NCBI GenBank assembly: GCA_949152475.1
Contig: OX424563.1
Span: 7,599,001 to 7,663,000 of the forward strand
From: Terebella lapidaria
Lineage: Eukaryota; Annelida; Polychaeta; Terebellida; Terebellidae
Direction of reading: 5' to 3'
Length of the DNA: 64,000 nucleotides
In this document: positions 34,767 through 44,532 of the stretch, piece after piece
Position numbering within the stretch: position 1 is the stretch's first letter
How the letters are laid out: each line of letters begins with the position of its first letter
Notes under the pieces: model-generated
Databases searched by the model: none
What the model was told of the DNA's origin: nothing
What the model saw: only the letters and a program-made list of their open reading frames with translations
Translations under genes and position numbers: made by a program

Positions 34767-35021
34767 GGCTTCTATTGCAGCCAAGTTGCTCTCTACAACG
34801 CGGTCCACCGTGACCACACTCGCGGCACTAGCGCCGGAGTCGGATTCCTCGGAACCCGTGTACGTGCCTTGAGAGTCGGCCGAGCGGCCGTCGTCCTCAG
34901 GCTCAGTTCGTCCTGAGTACGTATTACCGCGCTCAAGAGGCTCATCTCCGGACTGGATCTCGCGATCACTGTCCGGAGGCACCTTCCCTCCCGTACTCTC
35001 CCCGTCACTTGCCTTGGACAT
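33912..35021 (-). CDS. Extra ORF between integrase and 3' LTR of gypsy copy B, unknown function
   Basis: This open frame of 369 codons starts at ATG 35021. It has an acidic, Ser/Glu/Asp-rich N-terminal third, a basic stretch (KRTRYRAKKIAQKQWEAQQK) that could be a nuclear-targeting or nucleic-acid-binding coiled segment near residues 205-235, a helical stretch, and a proline-rich C-terminus. No transmembrane segment or signal peptide is visible, so it does not look like an envelope. A truncated duplicate is at 31006-31876. I do not recognise the family. Confidence 0.6.
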   Translation of the reverse strand: MSKASDGESTGGKVPPDSDREIQSGDEPLERGNTYSGRTEPEDDGRSADSQGTYTGSEESDSGASAASVVTVDRVVESNLAAIEAEKLLDPSPLSRVETLMDYTEAGPVGLDIELHPPAEMLASLGPDESTHLDTRPDGRGCPDTGSGENSSVSGPPEPGPRDQGKPASCIEQVDAAEQAASQVTASEQGAGSEDTTGKDDGFISPVSKRTRYRAKKIAQKQWEAQQKLEASRTRLLQGDDVLSSSVEDQSALQRADAALELAIYPILVRMWGERTAGVQRTRDTVEMFGAVAHLGATALPASFALAPSGPGMRGSPVKPLQLPPGLPRPPVQPDYSMPAPLLPQLRDSSPPPIPKKGGTDDEPMQEEG

Positions 35022-36348
35022 GGCAAATATTCGAGCGCTCTAAGCGTAAACACTGGAAGTCAGATCCGCAGATCTGTCTCCACCAGTGCCGAGTGCTCGA
35101 ATGACCAGTAATCTCGAGTTACATAGTTTAAGAGGCATCAAGTGGTAGCAGCTATTCTACACGCGTGGCAGTGCAGCACGTTGCCGTGGAAAGGTCTATT
35201 TATAGTATCATTCAGTACAGGCTGACAAACGAATAACGTTTTCTGACAATAGGCTTATACATATACACGCATCTCCCCACGGTGACTCCTATCACTCCAT
35301 GTAGAAAAAGTACAAAAAAAAAAGTGGCAAAAAGTACTGGCCATCCCGGGGTATCCCGCAATTAAAATACAGTAATTAACATCAGTCATTAGCTTTCGCT
35401 TCCGCACTGGCGGTCAATGACGTGAAGTTAATCACCACAGCAGTAGGATAGAGATTGTATACAAGGTATCAGAAGTCAATCTACTTGTGGTTCTAACGAA
35501 TATGTCCACCTTACAACAATGTAAATAAAAATCTACACTGTTCGAACCAGTAATGGAAACAAATCCACCACGGCTTAACTACCGGAGCGCGGAACCAATA
35601 GATTAGACACGGGGGCCGGCATGGGCCATAATCTCAATGGCTAGGGGGCGAACCCTTCATGCCGGCGCCCAATCTAGAGGATCCCAAACATGGTGAAATC
35701 AATAGCCGGCAGACTACCATATAAAGGCATATTGACCTTATCTGATGATAATGAATCCGGATTAAAAGCCACAAAGTATGCTACGCATGTAAAATAATAC
35801 CCCCTTCTTGGAAGGAGGCCGGGGATCCGGTCATTCCGGCCGGACCGTGTATGATAAGGTACGATCTGGACGAAAATGAGCGTCCCCCACTGCCGCGGCT
35901 GGTACACACACGCGGGCTTAACAGCCGGTTCATTTCGTAAAATGGTAAGCGGTTTCCTGCCGCAAGAAACCTTATCTACTATAAACAACCTTATAGTAGT
36001 GGCTCACGAGGGATAACACACCGAAGTGCGTCATCTTAAAGCGTCCGGAGTGCCAGACGAGTCACGCGGACGAACTGCGGACACCAGTCCTCACATCCGG
36101 ACACTAGCCCCGCGTCCAGAGCCAGTTCCCCAAATCCGTGGGAAGGCGCTTCTCCCGTAGCGGACGTAAATCCCAACCTCAGTCTGGCCATGCACGGGAC
36201 CAAGGGTGTCCGGCAGATCCACAAAAGTCGTCCGACCAGCGTAGCCGCTGCATTAACTACGCCGGACAGCAGTCGAACTGATGCGGATAAGGTTGCCGCA
36301 CATCCCTAGCGCTAGAAACTACGGGAGGGCGGATGCGGAGCGGCGGCG
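35022..36348 (-). other. Non-coding internal region of gypsy copy B
   Basis: It lies between integrase and the extra ORF. About 35640-36240 is similar to about 50620-51240 of copy C, showing that it is an original part of the family and not a later insertion. No gene was recognised. Confidence 0.6.
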
Positions 36349-37035
36349 TTACGACGCAAAGATGTCCGCGGACCTCAACTCTAGAGATAGCCACAAAGTA
36401 CTGCGCCGGTCTTTGCCGCAGTTGGATACATAATATCCATGGGCAGATTGAGCTTCCGGCCGTACAACATCGCATGCGGAGTAACTCCGGTCGAAGAGTG
36501 AACCGACGACCGGTACGCCATTAAGACATACCAGCATGTTAAGGACAAACCGGTTAAAGCGTTCAACCTGTCCATCCGACTGGTTCCTGTAAGGGGTAGT
36601 GCGCACCTTGGTACTTCCTAGCATCTGTGCTAGGCTCCGGAACAGGTTGCTTTCAAATTGCGTGCCCTGATCCGAATGTACCTGTTTAGGTACACCATGG
36701 TACACCACCCACCTATTCACCAGCAACCGAGCTACCTCGTCCGCAGTCTGTCGGTGCAGTGGGTACGCGTCGGTATATTTGGTGAAATAGTCGGATATCA
36801 CCAGGATGTACCGGAAACCACTTGGGGTGACCGGATGGGTATCCAGTATAGCCAATGCTATCCGATCAAACGGCGCGCCAGCCTTAACCGTTGTTAAGGG
36901 GTGGCGGCCAGGAGCCGGAACTTCTTTACGAGCTTGACACCGAGGGCAGGCTGCGCATGATCGTTGCACATCCAAACTGCTACCAGGCCAGTGAAAGCGC
37001 TGTTGTAGCCTATGGACGGTCCTCCGGATTCCCAA
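36349..37035 (-). CDS. Integrase of gypsy copy B
   Basis: An H2C2 zinc-binding region (CPRCQARK) is followed by the integrase core with the conserved HSDQGTQFES and TTPYRNQSDGQVERFNR motifs. It is 3' of RNase H, the usual Ty3/gypsy order. Fossil. Confidence 0.9.
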   Translation of the reverse strand: MGIRRTVHRLQQRFHWPGSSLDVQRSCAACPRCQARKEVPAPGRHPLTTVKAGAPFDRIALAILDTHPVTPSGFRYILVISDYFTKYTDAYPLHRQTADEVARLLVNRWVVYHGVPKQVHSDQGTQFESNLFRSLAQMLGSTKVRTTPYRNQSDGQVERFNRFVLNMLVCLNGVPVVGSLFDRSYSACDVVRPEAQSAHGYYVSNCGKDRRSTLWLSLELRSADIFAS

Positions 37036-37409
37036 AGTGACCGGTCACCCAGAGGTCATGCAACTGATGGAGCACTTCTTTCCGCAGCTCCGCCGGAAGC
37101 ACCAACTGCCAAACGGGTGGCAGTGGTCTCGGTGGCTCATAGCGCCGGTATAAGAGGCCATCCCTCAAGGAGAGTCTTCCCCACTAGGAGATAAGAGACT
37201 GGGTCTCCTCCCGGTAGGTCTTCCGCTCATCCTTCGAGGGTTTCTGGCCGGCCTCAAGGGCTTTGATTACCGGTGCCAGAGCACTATCAGCTCTCTGCTT
37301 CACAATCAACTGCGCCGGAGAGTGGCCACCCAAGTAGTTAGGCTCCTCATCCGGCACGTCTGACTGCGCTGCAGCGGCCATCACCACTGGGGGCAAGGAC
37401 CGCTCATAC

Positions 37410-38198
37410 TCAGACTCGTCCGAGGACGCGGAGGATATCCACGAGGAGTACACCGCCGGATTCGAGGAAGACTCGCTGGAGCTGAACCGCACCTCCGGTT
37501 TGTACGCAGGATGCCATCGCCGGTGTCGGGGGTCCGCGCGGGGAGGTGAGCCCTGGATGCTCCGGCCGCCATGTTGTTAGAGGGGGCGGCAGCCTGCGGC
37601 CTTCCCGAAGGTCCAATTCCGAGTCTGAGGAGGAATCCACATCGTGCTGGGATGGAGCCATCCCGGCACAGTTAGGATTCTTGCACTTATGACAATGGGA
37701 CAGGCCGTCCGCGTTGCCATGCAACTTACCAGCACGGTGCTCAATTTTCATGTCATACTCCTGGAGTTTGATGAGCCACCGCGCCACCAAGCCATCGGCC
37801 TCATTATAGTTAAGGAGCCATCTCAGCGAACTGTGGTCAGTCCGCAAGTGGAAATGGCGTCCCAACAAATAGTGCCGGAACCGCTTGGTCATTGTAACCA
37901 CCGCGAGCAGCTCGCGGTGCGTGGTGCAGTAGTTCATTTGAGAGCGGCTCAGAGCCACACTCGCATAAGCTACTACCCGCACCTGCCCGTCCACGATCTG
38001 CGAGAGGACACCGCCGAGTGCAAAGTTACTCGCGTCAGTGTCCAGGATGAACTCGCAGTCTGGACGAGGGTGCAGCAGCACCGGCGCATCTGCCAAAGCT
38101 TGCCGGAGCGCCGAGAAGGCAACTTCCTGCTCAGCCAACCAGACGAAATCGGCGCCCTTTTCCGTGAGGGTAGTAAGGGGGCTCGCGATCTCCGCCAA
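37410..38198 (-). CDS. RNase H region of gypsy copy B
   Basis: RNase H motifs include ILDTDASNFALGGVLSQ, a middle FRHYLLGR…TDHSSLRWL stretch and a terminal GNADGLSH. A linker to integrase follows. Fossil. Confidence 0.88.
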   Translation of the reverse strand: MAEIASPLTTLTEKGADFVWLAEQEVAFSALRQALADAPVLLHPRPDCEFILDTDASNFALGGVLSQIVDGQVRVVAYASVALSRSQMNYCTTHRELLAVVTMTKRFRHYLLGRHFHLRTDHSSLRWLLNYNEADGLVARWLIKLQEYDMKIEHRAGKLHGNADGLSHCHKCKNPNCAGMAPSQHDVDSSSDSELDLREGRRLPPPLTTWRPEHPGLTSPRGPPTPAMASCVQTGGAVQLQRVFLESGGVLLVDILRVLGRV

Positions 38199-38201
38199 GC
38201 C

Positions 38202-39953
38202 TCACACAAACCGGCAGTGATAAGTCGCGAAGCCCAAAAAGGACCTCACGTCCGCCACGCTGCAAGGCCAAGGCCAGTTCTTCACGGCCTCTAGCATCTT
38301 GGGGTCTGGTCTAACTCCGGTGCCCATTACCATGAAGCCCAAGTACAGTATCTCCTGCGCGAACAACTCGCACTTACTTGGCTTCAACTTAAGGCCTGCT
38401 TCGCGGACGCGATGGAGTACCATCTGGAGGTTGGTGAGGGTTACCTCGAACGACCGGCCATACACGACGACATCGTCGATGTAGACCATACATCGCTTCC
38501 AGAGGAACCCTTTAAGTACCATCTCCATGAGGTGCTCGAACGTCGCTGGCACGTTACAGAGCCCGAACGGCATTACCTTAAATTGGTAGAGCCCGTTCTT
38601 GGTAACGAAGGCAGTTTTTGCCCTATCACTCTCCTCCATCTCAACCTGCCAATACCCGGAGGCCATATCCGGAGCACAGAAATAGTGCGATCCGGCCAGG
38701 AAATCGAAGGTATCCTCGATGTGCGGGAGAGGATATGAGTCCTTCCGCGTGGCATCGTTTAGCTTCCGATAATCCACGCAGAACCTCCACGAGCCTTCCT
38801 CCTTCTTCACCATAACCACAGGACTTGCCCAAGGGCTGTCACTGGGTTCGATGATGTTTAGCTCGAGCATCTTCTGCACCTCCCGGTCTATGACCTCTTG
38901 GTGCACGATCGCTGCTCGCCGTAGACGCTGCTTAATAGGACGCTCGTCCAGGAGGTCGATGCGGTGTTTGGCAACGTCTGTCTTGCCAACCGCATCGTCC
39001 GGACCCATGAGCACATCCGCATACTGCCGGAGCAGCTTGCGGAGAGCCTGACGCTGATCTTCATCCAGCCGGTCCTTCGAAACTCTAGATTCCAGATGGT
39101 CCGGCATGGTGAACGGATCATCTCCGGCGGCTGCCGCCGCGCACGCAGCGTGGCAGACAGGATCGTCGGGGATGACACGACTCGACGATGCGGGTGCTGC
39201 GGTAGCCGCCACACAACCGTGCCGCAGTACAACGGGAGCATCCGTGGGAATCACCACAAGGATGGGCATCGTGCGGGCGTTGGACTTGACCAGAGCCCCA
39301 CCCAGCACGAGTCCAGTTCCTTGGGCAAAACTGCTCACCGGCTGTACTACACACGGACAACCATCGAGGGGCATGCGGGGACGACACAGCCTCGCCTCAA
39401 TGATCATCTCGCTCATAGGCGGCACTACCATAGTGCGCGCCGCCCGGAGTTGGAACGACTTACTCGGACCCGCGCGGAAGAGAAAATGCTTGTCCTCTCC
39501 CATCCGGAGTTCGCCGGAACAGAAGTTAGCGATAACCCGGTGGATCCGGAGAAAGTTTATCCCAATGATCCCAGGCGCTCCGATATCCACGACGATTGCC
39601 TCTGTGATATACACTTTGTCCCCAAGAGTAATAGGCAGATTGATTATACCGTGGATACGGATGCTGTTGTTACCCGCTCCGTGGAGCGTGTAATGCCCGA
39701 GACCCCGCAACACCATGTCGTGGAGCGCTGGCTCACGCTTAAACATTCCTGTGGCTACGATGGTAACCTCCGAGCCAGAGTCTACGAGGAACCGGACCGG
39801 CTCCCGTCCAAAAGACAGGGGCAGGTACCAGCAAGGGTCCCTCACCAGTGCGCACACCGGATGATCAGAATCATCTGGAACACTGGGCTCAGCTACGGAG
39901 TCCTCGTTGTCCGCCTCAGCTGCGGAGGAGCTAGACTGATCTTCAAGGACCAC
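38202..39953 (-). CDS. Protease and reverse transcriptase of gypsy copy B
   Basis: The open frame of 583 codons has an aspartic protease active site (FLVDSGSEVTIV) near residue 55. A Ty3/gypsy reverse transcriptase with the catalytic YIDDVVVYG box lies in the last 200 residues. It is the longest open frame of the element. Confidence 0.92.
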   Translation of the reverse strand: MVLEDQSSSSAAEADNEDSVAEPSVPDDSDHPVCALVRDPCWYLPLSFGREPVRFLVDSGSEVTIVATGMFKREPALHDMVLRGLGHYTLHGAGNNSIRIHGIINLPITLGDKVYITEAIVVDIGAPGIIGINFLRIHRVIANFCSGELRMGEDKHFLFRAGPSKSFQLRAARTMVVPPMSEMIIEARLCRPRMPLDGCPCVVQPVSSFAQGTGLVLGGALVKSNARTMPILVVIPTDAPVVLRHGCVAATAAPASSSRVIPDDPVCHAACAAAAAGDDPFTMPDHLESRVSKDRLDEDQRQALRKLLRQYADVLMGPDDAVGKTDVAKHRIDLLDERPIKQRLRRAAIVHQEVIDREVQKMLELNIIEPSDSPWASPVVMVKKEEGSWRFCVDYRKLNDATRKDSYPLPHIEDTFDFLAGSHYFCAPDMASGYWQVEMEESDRAKTAFVTKNGLYQFKVMPFGLCNVPATFEHLMEMVLKGFLWKRCMVYIDDVVVYGRSFEVTLTNLQMVLHRVREAGLKLKPSKCELFAQEILYLGFMVMGTGVRPDPKMLEAVKNWPWPCSVADVRSFLGFATYHCRFV

Positions 39954-39970
39954 TTCCGCAGAAGTTATAT

Positions 39971-41814
39971 CTACTTGAGGGTCGTCCGGCTCATCACAGT
40001 TGAGGAGGCGTCCGGTGCCATGGAACTACTGTCCTCGGACGCAGTGTTGGTCGCCACCACGTCCGATTTCAGTTTCCCTTCTGAAAGGGGCGGCCTTGCT
40101 GTCCCGGAGGACCAGGCCGAGGATAGGTACTCCGGCACGGATTGGGAAGATTCCCCTGGTATCCGTGTGCCCGCAGACGCTCCAGCAGGTCCGGACATTT
40201 CAGCCAAAAGTGTCCCTGTTTTACGCAGAAATAACAGGGACGGTTCTGAGCTGGTCCGGAGGTGAACGCATAACACTCTGCGGGGCCCGGAGAGTCGATT
40301 CCGGTGCAGTACGCAATCATCTGCGCGGCGCCGAAGTCATACTCCTCATAGTCATACTCATCCGAGGACGAGCACGACGCGACAGCTGGTGCCGCTTGAA
40401 CAGGCATCCCTTGTGGGGGTGCCGGTGAACCAAACCACGGAGGGTTGGACTCCACGGTGGGTGCCCGGGGACCAGGGCCGACCATGGGGTCACCTGCGAT
40501 GCCATGGCAGGAGACGGGGCCACCTCTTGCGCGGGAACAGCCGGGGATGAAGCCGAGGCCAGAGGCATCTGTCTGGGACGGACAGCTACCTCTAACGCAA
40601 GGGTGGAGTTGACTGCCTCCTCCATCGATCGTTTTTCATGGGTGACCAGCCCGTAGGAGATGTGGTATGGTTGGCCATCGATGAACTGATAGATCAGCAT
40701 CGGTTCAAACCGACTGGCTTCCATGTCCGGATAAGCCCTCCGGCCGAGTATGCGTAAATTAAAAGCATACTCGGTAACGGATTCAGTCGGTAGACGGATC
40801 AGAGCTTTGAACTCCCGTTCAAACTGCCGCCTGTTGGTCGTCGGTGTAAACAGTAGGCGTAGTTGCCGCGCAACCTCGCCGAAAGTTACTGGTCCCACCG
40901 GCAGACACTGCATCACACGGAGAGCCTTGCCCTCCAAGCTCCCCGAGAAGATATGCCCTGCTTCATGCTGGGTCCATCCTTCTTATACCGCCGTCCGCCA
41001 AATCTGGAGTAAATAGTCCTCCAAGTCGGCGTTATCCCCGTTGAACCGCTTCCGCCAGGAAGATTGGTCGGACGCCTTGTCACTAGGAGAGCGCACCCGA
41101 CCGGCGGACCCCGGCCCCAGGGTCGGCAGTATATGACGGCAAGGCCCGTGTACCACCCGCTCCCGCAGTGGAGTCCGCCGGGGCAGACATCAACGCCGTT
41201 GACATGGGGGCAGGATAGCTCACACTTGCCGCCGGGTACATTCCCGCTGTCACACTATCCTGACTTGGTGCGGTCGGGACTCCCGTCGAACCCACTAGGT
41301 AGGCTCCAGACGGGGCGGCATAGCTAACGTAGCTCGGGGCCGGAGCCGCCGGTTGTCACTGCATGCCCGATGCACCCTGACTTCCAGGATAAGCTGACCA
41401 CGCAGCACTAACTCCGGCCGTCGGAATGGTCGAAGCTGTGGCCAGAGTGGTGCCTCCGAGTCGCTGGGCAGGCGCGGATCCCATTGTGGGGACCACCGGC
41501 GTCTGCGGACTCGAGAGGACTTGGGGAGGAGCCATAGGCCCAATCATCCCCGGAGCGTAGGAGACCGTCGGGTCAACGCTCGGAGTGGACTGACTCTGCT
41601 TGAATTGCTCAAGCGCCGTAGAAATCAGCCACCTCTCCCTCTCCGACAAAGACCCCGGAGGGTTCCTGGACTGCGGAGACGGCGTCCTAGCGGAGCCGTC
41701 ATAGCGCCCTAGCGGAGCCAACGCACCCAGTGTGTTGGTAAGTTGGTCCACTACACCTGGAGCGGACCGTCCGGAATCCGTATTTTGGTGAAAGAAGTTG
41801 TGGTTTAACACCAA
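39971..41814 (-). CDS. Gag region of gypsy copy B
   Basis: The gag-like region encodes a proline-rich N-terminal part, a helical capsid-like part (about 40317-40937) and a zinc knuckle (CYFCVKQGHFWLKC). It is close to gypsy A gag at 2790-3980 and 10366-10696. Fossil, not one frame. Confidence 0.82.
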
Positions 41815-41815
41815 G

Positions 41816-42277
41816 TAGTCCCTAGTGGTCTCGAGAGAAATAGCTCAATAAGCTTCATATAATGGAAATCATTTGGGAAGAGAATTTCAAACTATTATGT
41901 GAAATGCTTGAAATTAAAGTACTAGGAATATGAAAACAGGATGTGAACTCAGATGAGAGACCTAGTTTTTCTGAGTAAAATGTTGTTTACTGCATGCCAA
42001 TAGCTCTGTTGGTCAAAAAGGCGAGTTGAGTATCACATTTTGGCAGGTTATAACACATGCTGAATTGACACTTCTGGATTTTTCGAGAAGACAATTAGTA
42101 TGCAAATGAGGTATTCGTGACGTAGTATTTTTAATAAGGCAATTTTGAGTCTTAATGTAATTGTTCTGGTCAGAATTATTGCAAAGCTAAACTTTATACA
42201 ATGATGGGCACGGTCATTAATTGGTGTTGTTCACAATGCTACTGTTACCATGGTTACTATCCACATAGGGACATTCG
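41816..42277. other. Unassigned sequence between gypsy B and the TLR pseudogene
   Basis: About 460 bp of AT-rich sequence. No coding, LTR or repeat similarity was noticed. It holds both the truncated edge of gypsy B and the breakpoint of the inverted duplication. Confidence 0.4.
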
Positions 42278-42363
42278 TGGATTACAATCCTTAAAGAAAT
42301 TAATACTTAACGACAATGGTTTGCGCACTGTTATTGAAGATGCTGCATGTGAACAATCGATTG

Positions 42364-42705
42364 GTAGTACTTTTCCATGTTTCGTATGTTTCTTTTTTGT
42401 TCCCTGTGGTTTTTTTTTTGCGTTTTTTTTTTTTTTCATCTTGTTGCCAAAACTTAGTCATATTATTTTTAATTAATTCGACATGGGTCTATAGCAAGAC
42501 AGTCATATGGCTATTTAGGCCCTTTCAGCCTTACCCTCAAACTAATCTTGTAGTTACATGTAGATAATAATTCACACTGTGTTATTGAATATTGCTTTTT
42601 CACTGTACAGATGAACGCTATGCTGATTATACTTGTAAGTGCTGGAAAATAAACATCTATCTATCTCCCTATCCGTCCATCTATCCATCTATCCATCTAT
42701 CCATT
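42364..42705 (+). mobile_element. Insertion in the TLR pseudogene with a tetranucleotide (ATCC/ATCT) tail
   Basis: The intact TLR reads straight through CAATCGATTAAATCC. Here about 342 bp separates CAATCGATT from AAATCC. The insert has T-rich runs near 42410-42440 and ends in AATAAACATCTATCTATC followed by an (ATCC/ATCT) array. A three-base ATT duplication is possible. The tail suggests a SINE- or HINE-like element, but the family was not identified. Confidence 0.7.
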
Positions 42706-43950
42706 AAATCCAAACCGGCTTCAGTATTTACTGGACTAACGGCATTGACAGATCTGGATCTTAGTGATAATGGTCTAATTGTTGTGGATTATAGCAGCTT
42801 CTCCGGTCTGTCATCATTATTGCACCTTAGTTTGAAAAACATCAATCTCACCGACATAGAGAAATTTGCCTTCGATACAACTTCGTTAATGCTGTTGGAC
42901 CTCAGTTATAATGCATTGGGATACATTTCCAAATTTGCCTTCGATACATCTTCGTTAGTGTGGTTGGACGTCAGTTATAATACGTTGGAATATGTGATAC
43001 TTTCACTGCCACATCTCAACACATCTCAACCTGACACATAATTATATCTCTGTTTTCAATAGCATACATTTCGATGGTCCTCCTCGGCTCAGCGTGCTAA
43101 GTCTGGAAGATAATATGATAGTGCAGATCTCAATAATTGAAGGATCCTCGTTTTCCTATCTGAATACTCTGTTTTTAGGAGACAATGATATTGAGGTAAT
43201 CACCGAAATTGTTAAGTCGGCGCCATCACTACGTGAACTATACTTAGACAACAATAATATAAGTCTCGTTTCAGAACAAGATGTAAATTACCTACGGAGC
43301 TTAGAAAAGTTCTCGGCAATGGGAAATCCGTTCACCTGTTCATGTGATCTCAAATCGTTTGTAGAATGGCTTTTCGACAATAACACAAAAACATTACAGT
43401 GTGGCTTCGATCGGTATTTTTGCGAGGACTCAGACACACAATTGTCCGTTCTGCTGAAAATTGACTGTCCGCTTACATTGTTACTGAACATGGCTGTCAT
43501 CGTCAGTATCCCCACAGCAGCAGTGTTAGCTGTGGCACTAACAGTCGGACTCGGCTACTACTATCGCTGGACCATCCGCTGGTACTGGTATCGCATGAGG
43601 ATCCGGCACTATCGTCATCAAGAGATTCAAGCAGACTACGATCCTGCCTTGGAGTTTGATGCTTTCATAGTCTATAGTAGTCTCGATTACAGATTTGTTT
43701 CGACGGAACTCCTACCTCACTTAGAGAATCCACCAGAGGGTGAGGCCTTCAACGTGGCCGTAGAATTCCGTGAGTTCGCCCCTGGTCACGTCTTGACCGA
43801 CGAGATTATCACTTACATGGACGAAAGCAGGAAGACGATAATTCTTCTAAACAACAACTTCATAGACGGCAACTGGACTCCGTTTGAATATGAGATGGCC
43901 AAGTCGAAGCTGGCAAAGAAGCGTGACGTGATCATTGTGGTTCTTCTTAA

Positions 43951-44365
43951 CGTAGTCCGCTACAAACAAGGAGGTAATGAAAAGTCAAGATTTAAAAGTT
44001 ATATCTTGAATATTATCTCTTCAAAATAACACATTTTATAGAGTAACTGATCAGCATTCTGATACTGAAAAGAAAATAGGGGGTCACCGTGCTGGTTTCT
44101 TCGACATATTCGATCAAAAATCACCAAAATTTACTAAAATGACTTAATTTATGGTATTTTTACACATTTTTTGCCCATATTCACATCTTGCATCTTGTTT
44201 TCCAAGAGAGCGGATACGGTGACCCCCTACTTTCTTTTCAGTTTTAGGATGCTGATCAGTTACTCTATAAAATATGTCATTTTGAATCTCTAGATTTTGT
44301 TAATACAGTCATTTATTTTGAAAAACTCTTTGACCCCCTCCCCTCACTGTTTGGAGCGGACTACC
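43951..44365. mobile_element. 415-bp TTAA hairpin MITE in the TIR exon
   Basis: It is flanked by TTAA at 43947-43950 and 44366-44369, while the intact TLR has one such site (CTTGAGG in that copy). The inverted ends match over about 17 bp (left CGTAGTCCGCTACAAAC, right reverse complement GGTAGTCCGCTCCAAAC). Long internal arms at about 44035-44092 and 44213-44272 are near-perfect inverted repeats, so the whole insert can fold into a hairpin. TTAA points to a piggyBac-like mobiliser. Confidence 0.88.
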
Positions 44366-44532
44366 TTAAGGACATCAGCAAGCGGATGAGTGATCTGCCA
44401 AAGTCACTGAACGAACTCAAGGAGCGAATCTACATTGAATGGTCTACGGACCAGCAAGGCAGAGAACTCTTCTGGAAGAAATTGAGACTGGCCTTGAAGA
44501 AATCATCGGCGGTGCGGACGACGCGCATGTGA

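Larger units (their letters stand above)
32717..41815 (-). mobile_element. Ty3/gypsy element copy B, 5' end missing
   Basis: This is the largest gypsy copy in the window, 9.1 kb on the minus strand. Parts, 5' to 3' on the minus strand, are gag (41814-39971), protease-RT (39953-38202), RNase H (38198-37410), integrase (37035-36349), non-coding sequence, an extra ORF (35021-33912), a purine-rich tract and the 3' LTR (33430-32717). The 5' LTR and leader are absent at 41815. It is the best preserved of its family here, broken by only a handful of breaks plus the missing end. Confidence 0.92.
42278..44532 (+). pseudogene. Toll-like receptor pseudogene (5'-truncated, interrupted)
   Basis: This is an inverted paralogue of the TLR at 26159-28720. 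It starts inside the LRR region (LQSLKKLILNDNGL) and lacks the signal peptide and about the first half of the ectodomain. It keeps several LRRs, the LRR C-terminal cap, the transmembrane helix and the TIR domain (FDAFIVYSS, REFAPG) with the same stop codon (44530-44532). It is disabled by the missing 5' part, a 342-bp insertion in the LRRs (42364-42705), a one-base frameshift near 43015 and a 415-bp MITE in the TIR (43951-44365). Elsewhere it is very close to the intact gene, so it is a young pseudogene. Confidence 0.93.

Noticed and set aside
33912-35021. Extra gypsy ORF as an envelope gene
   Set aside because: No signal peptide, transmembrane segment or cysteine pattern of an envelope is visible.
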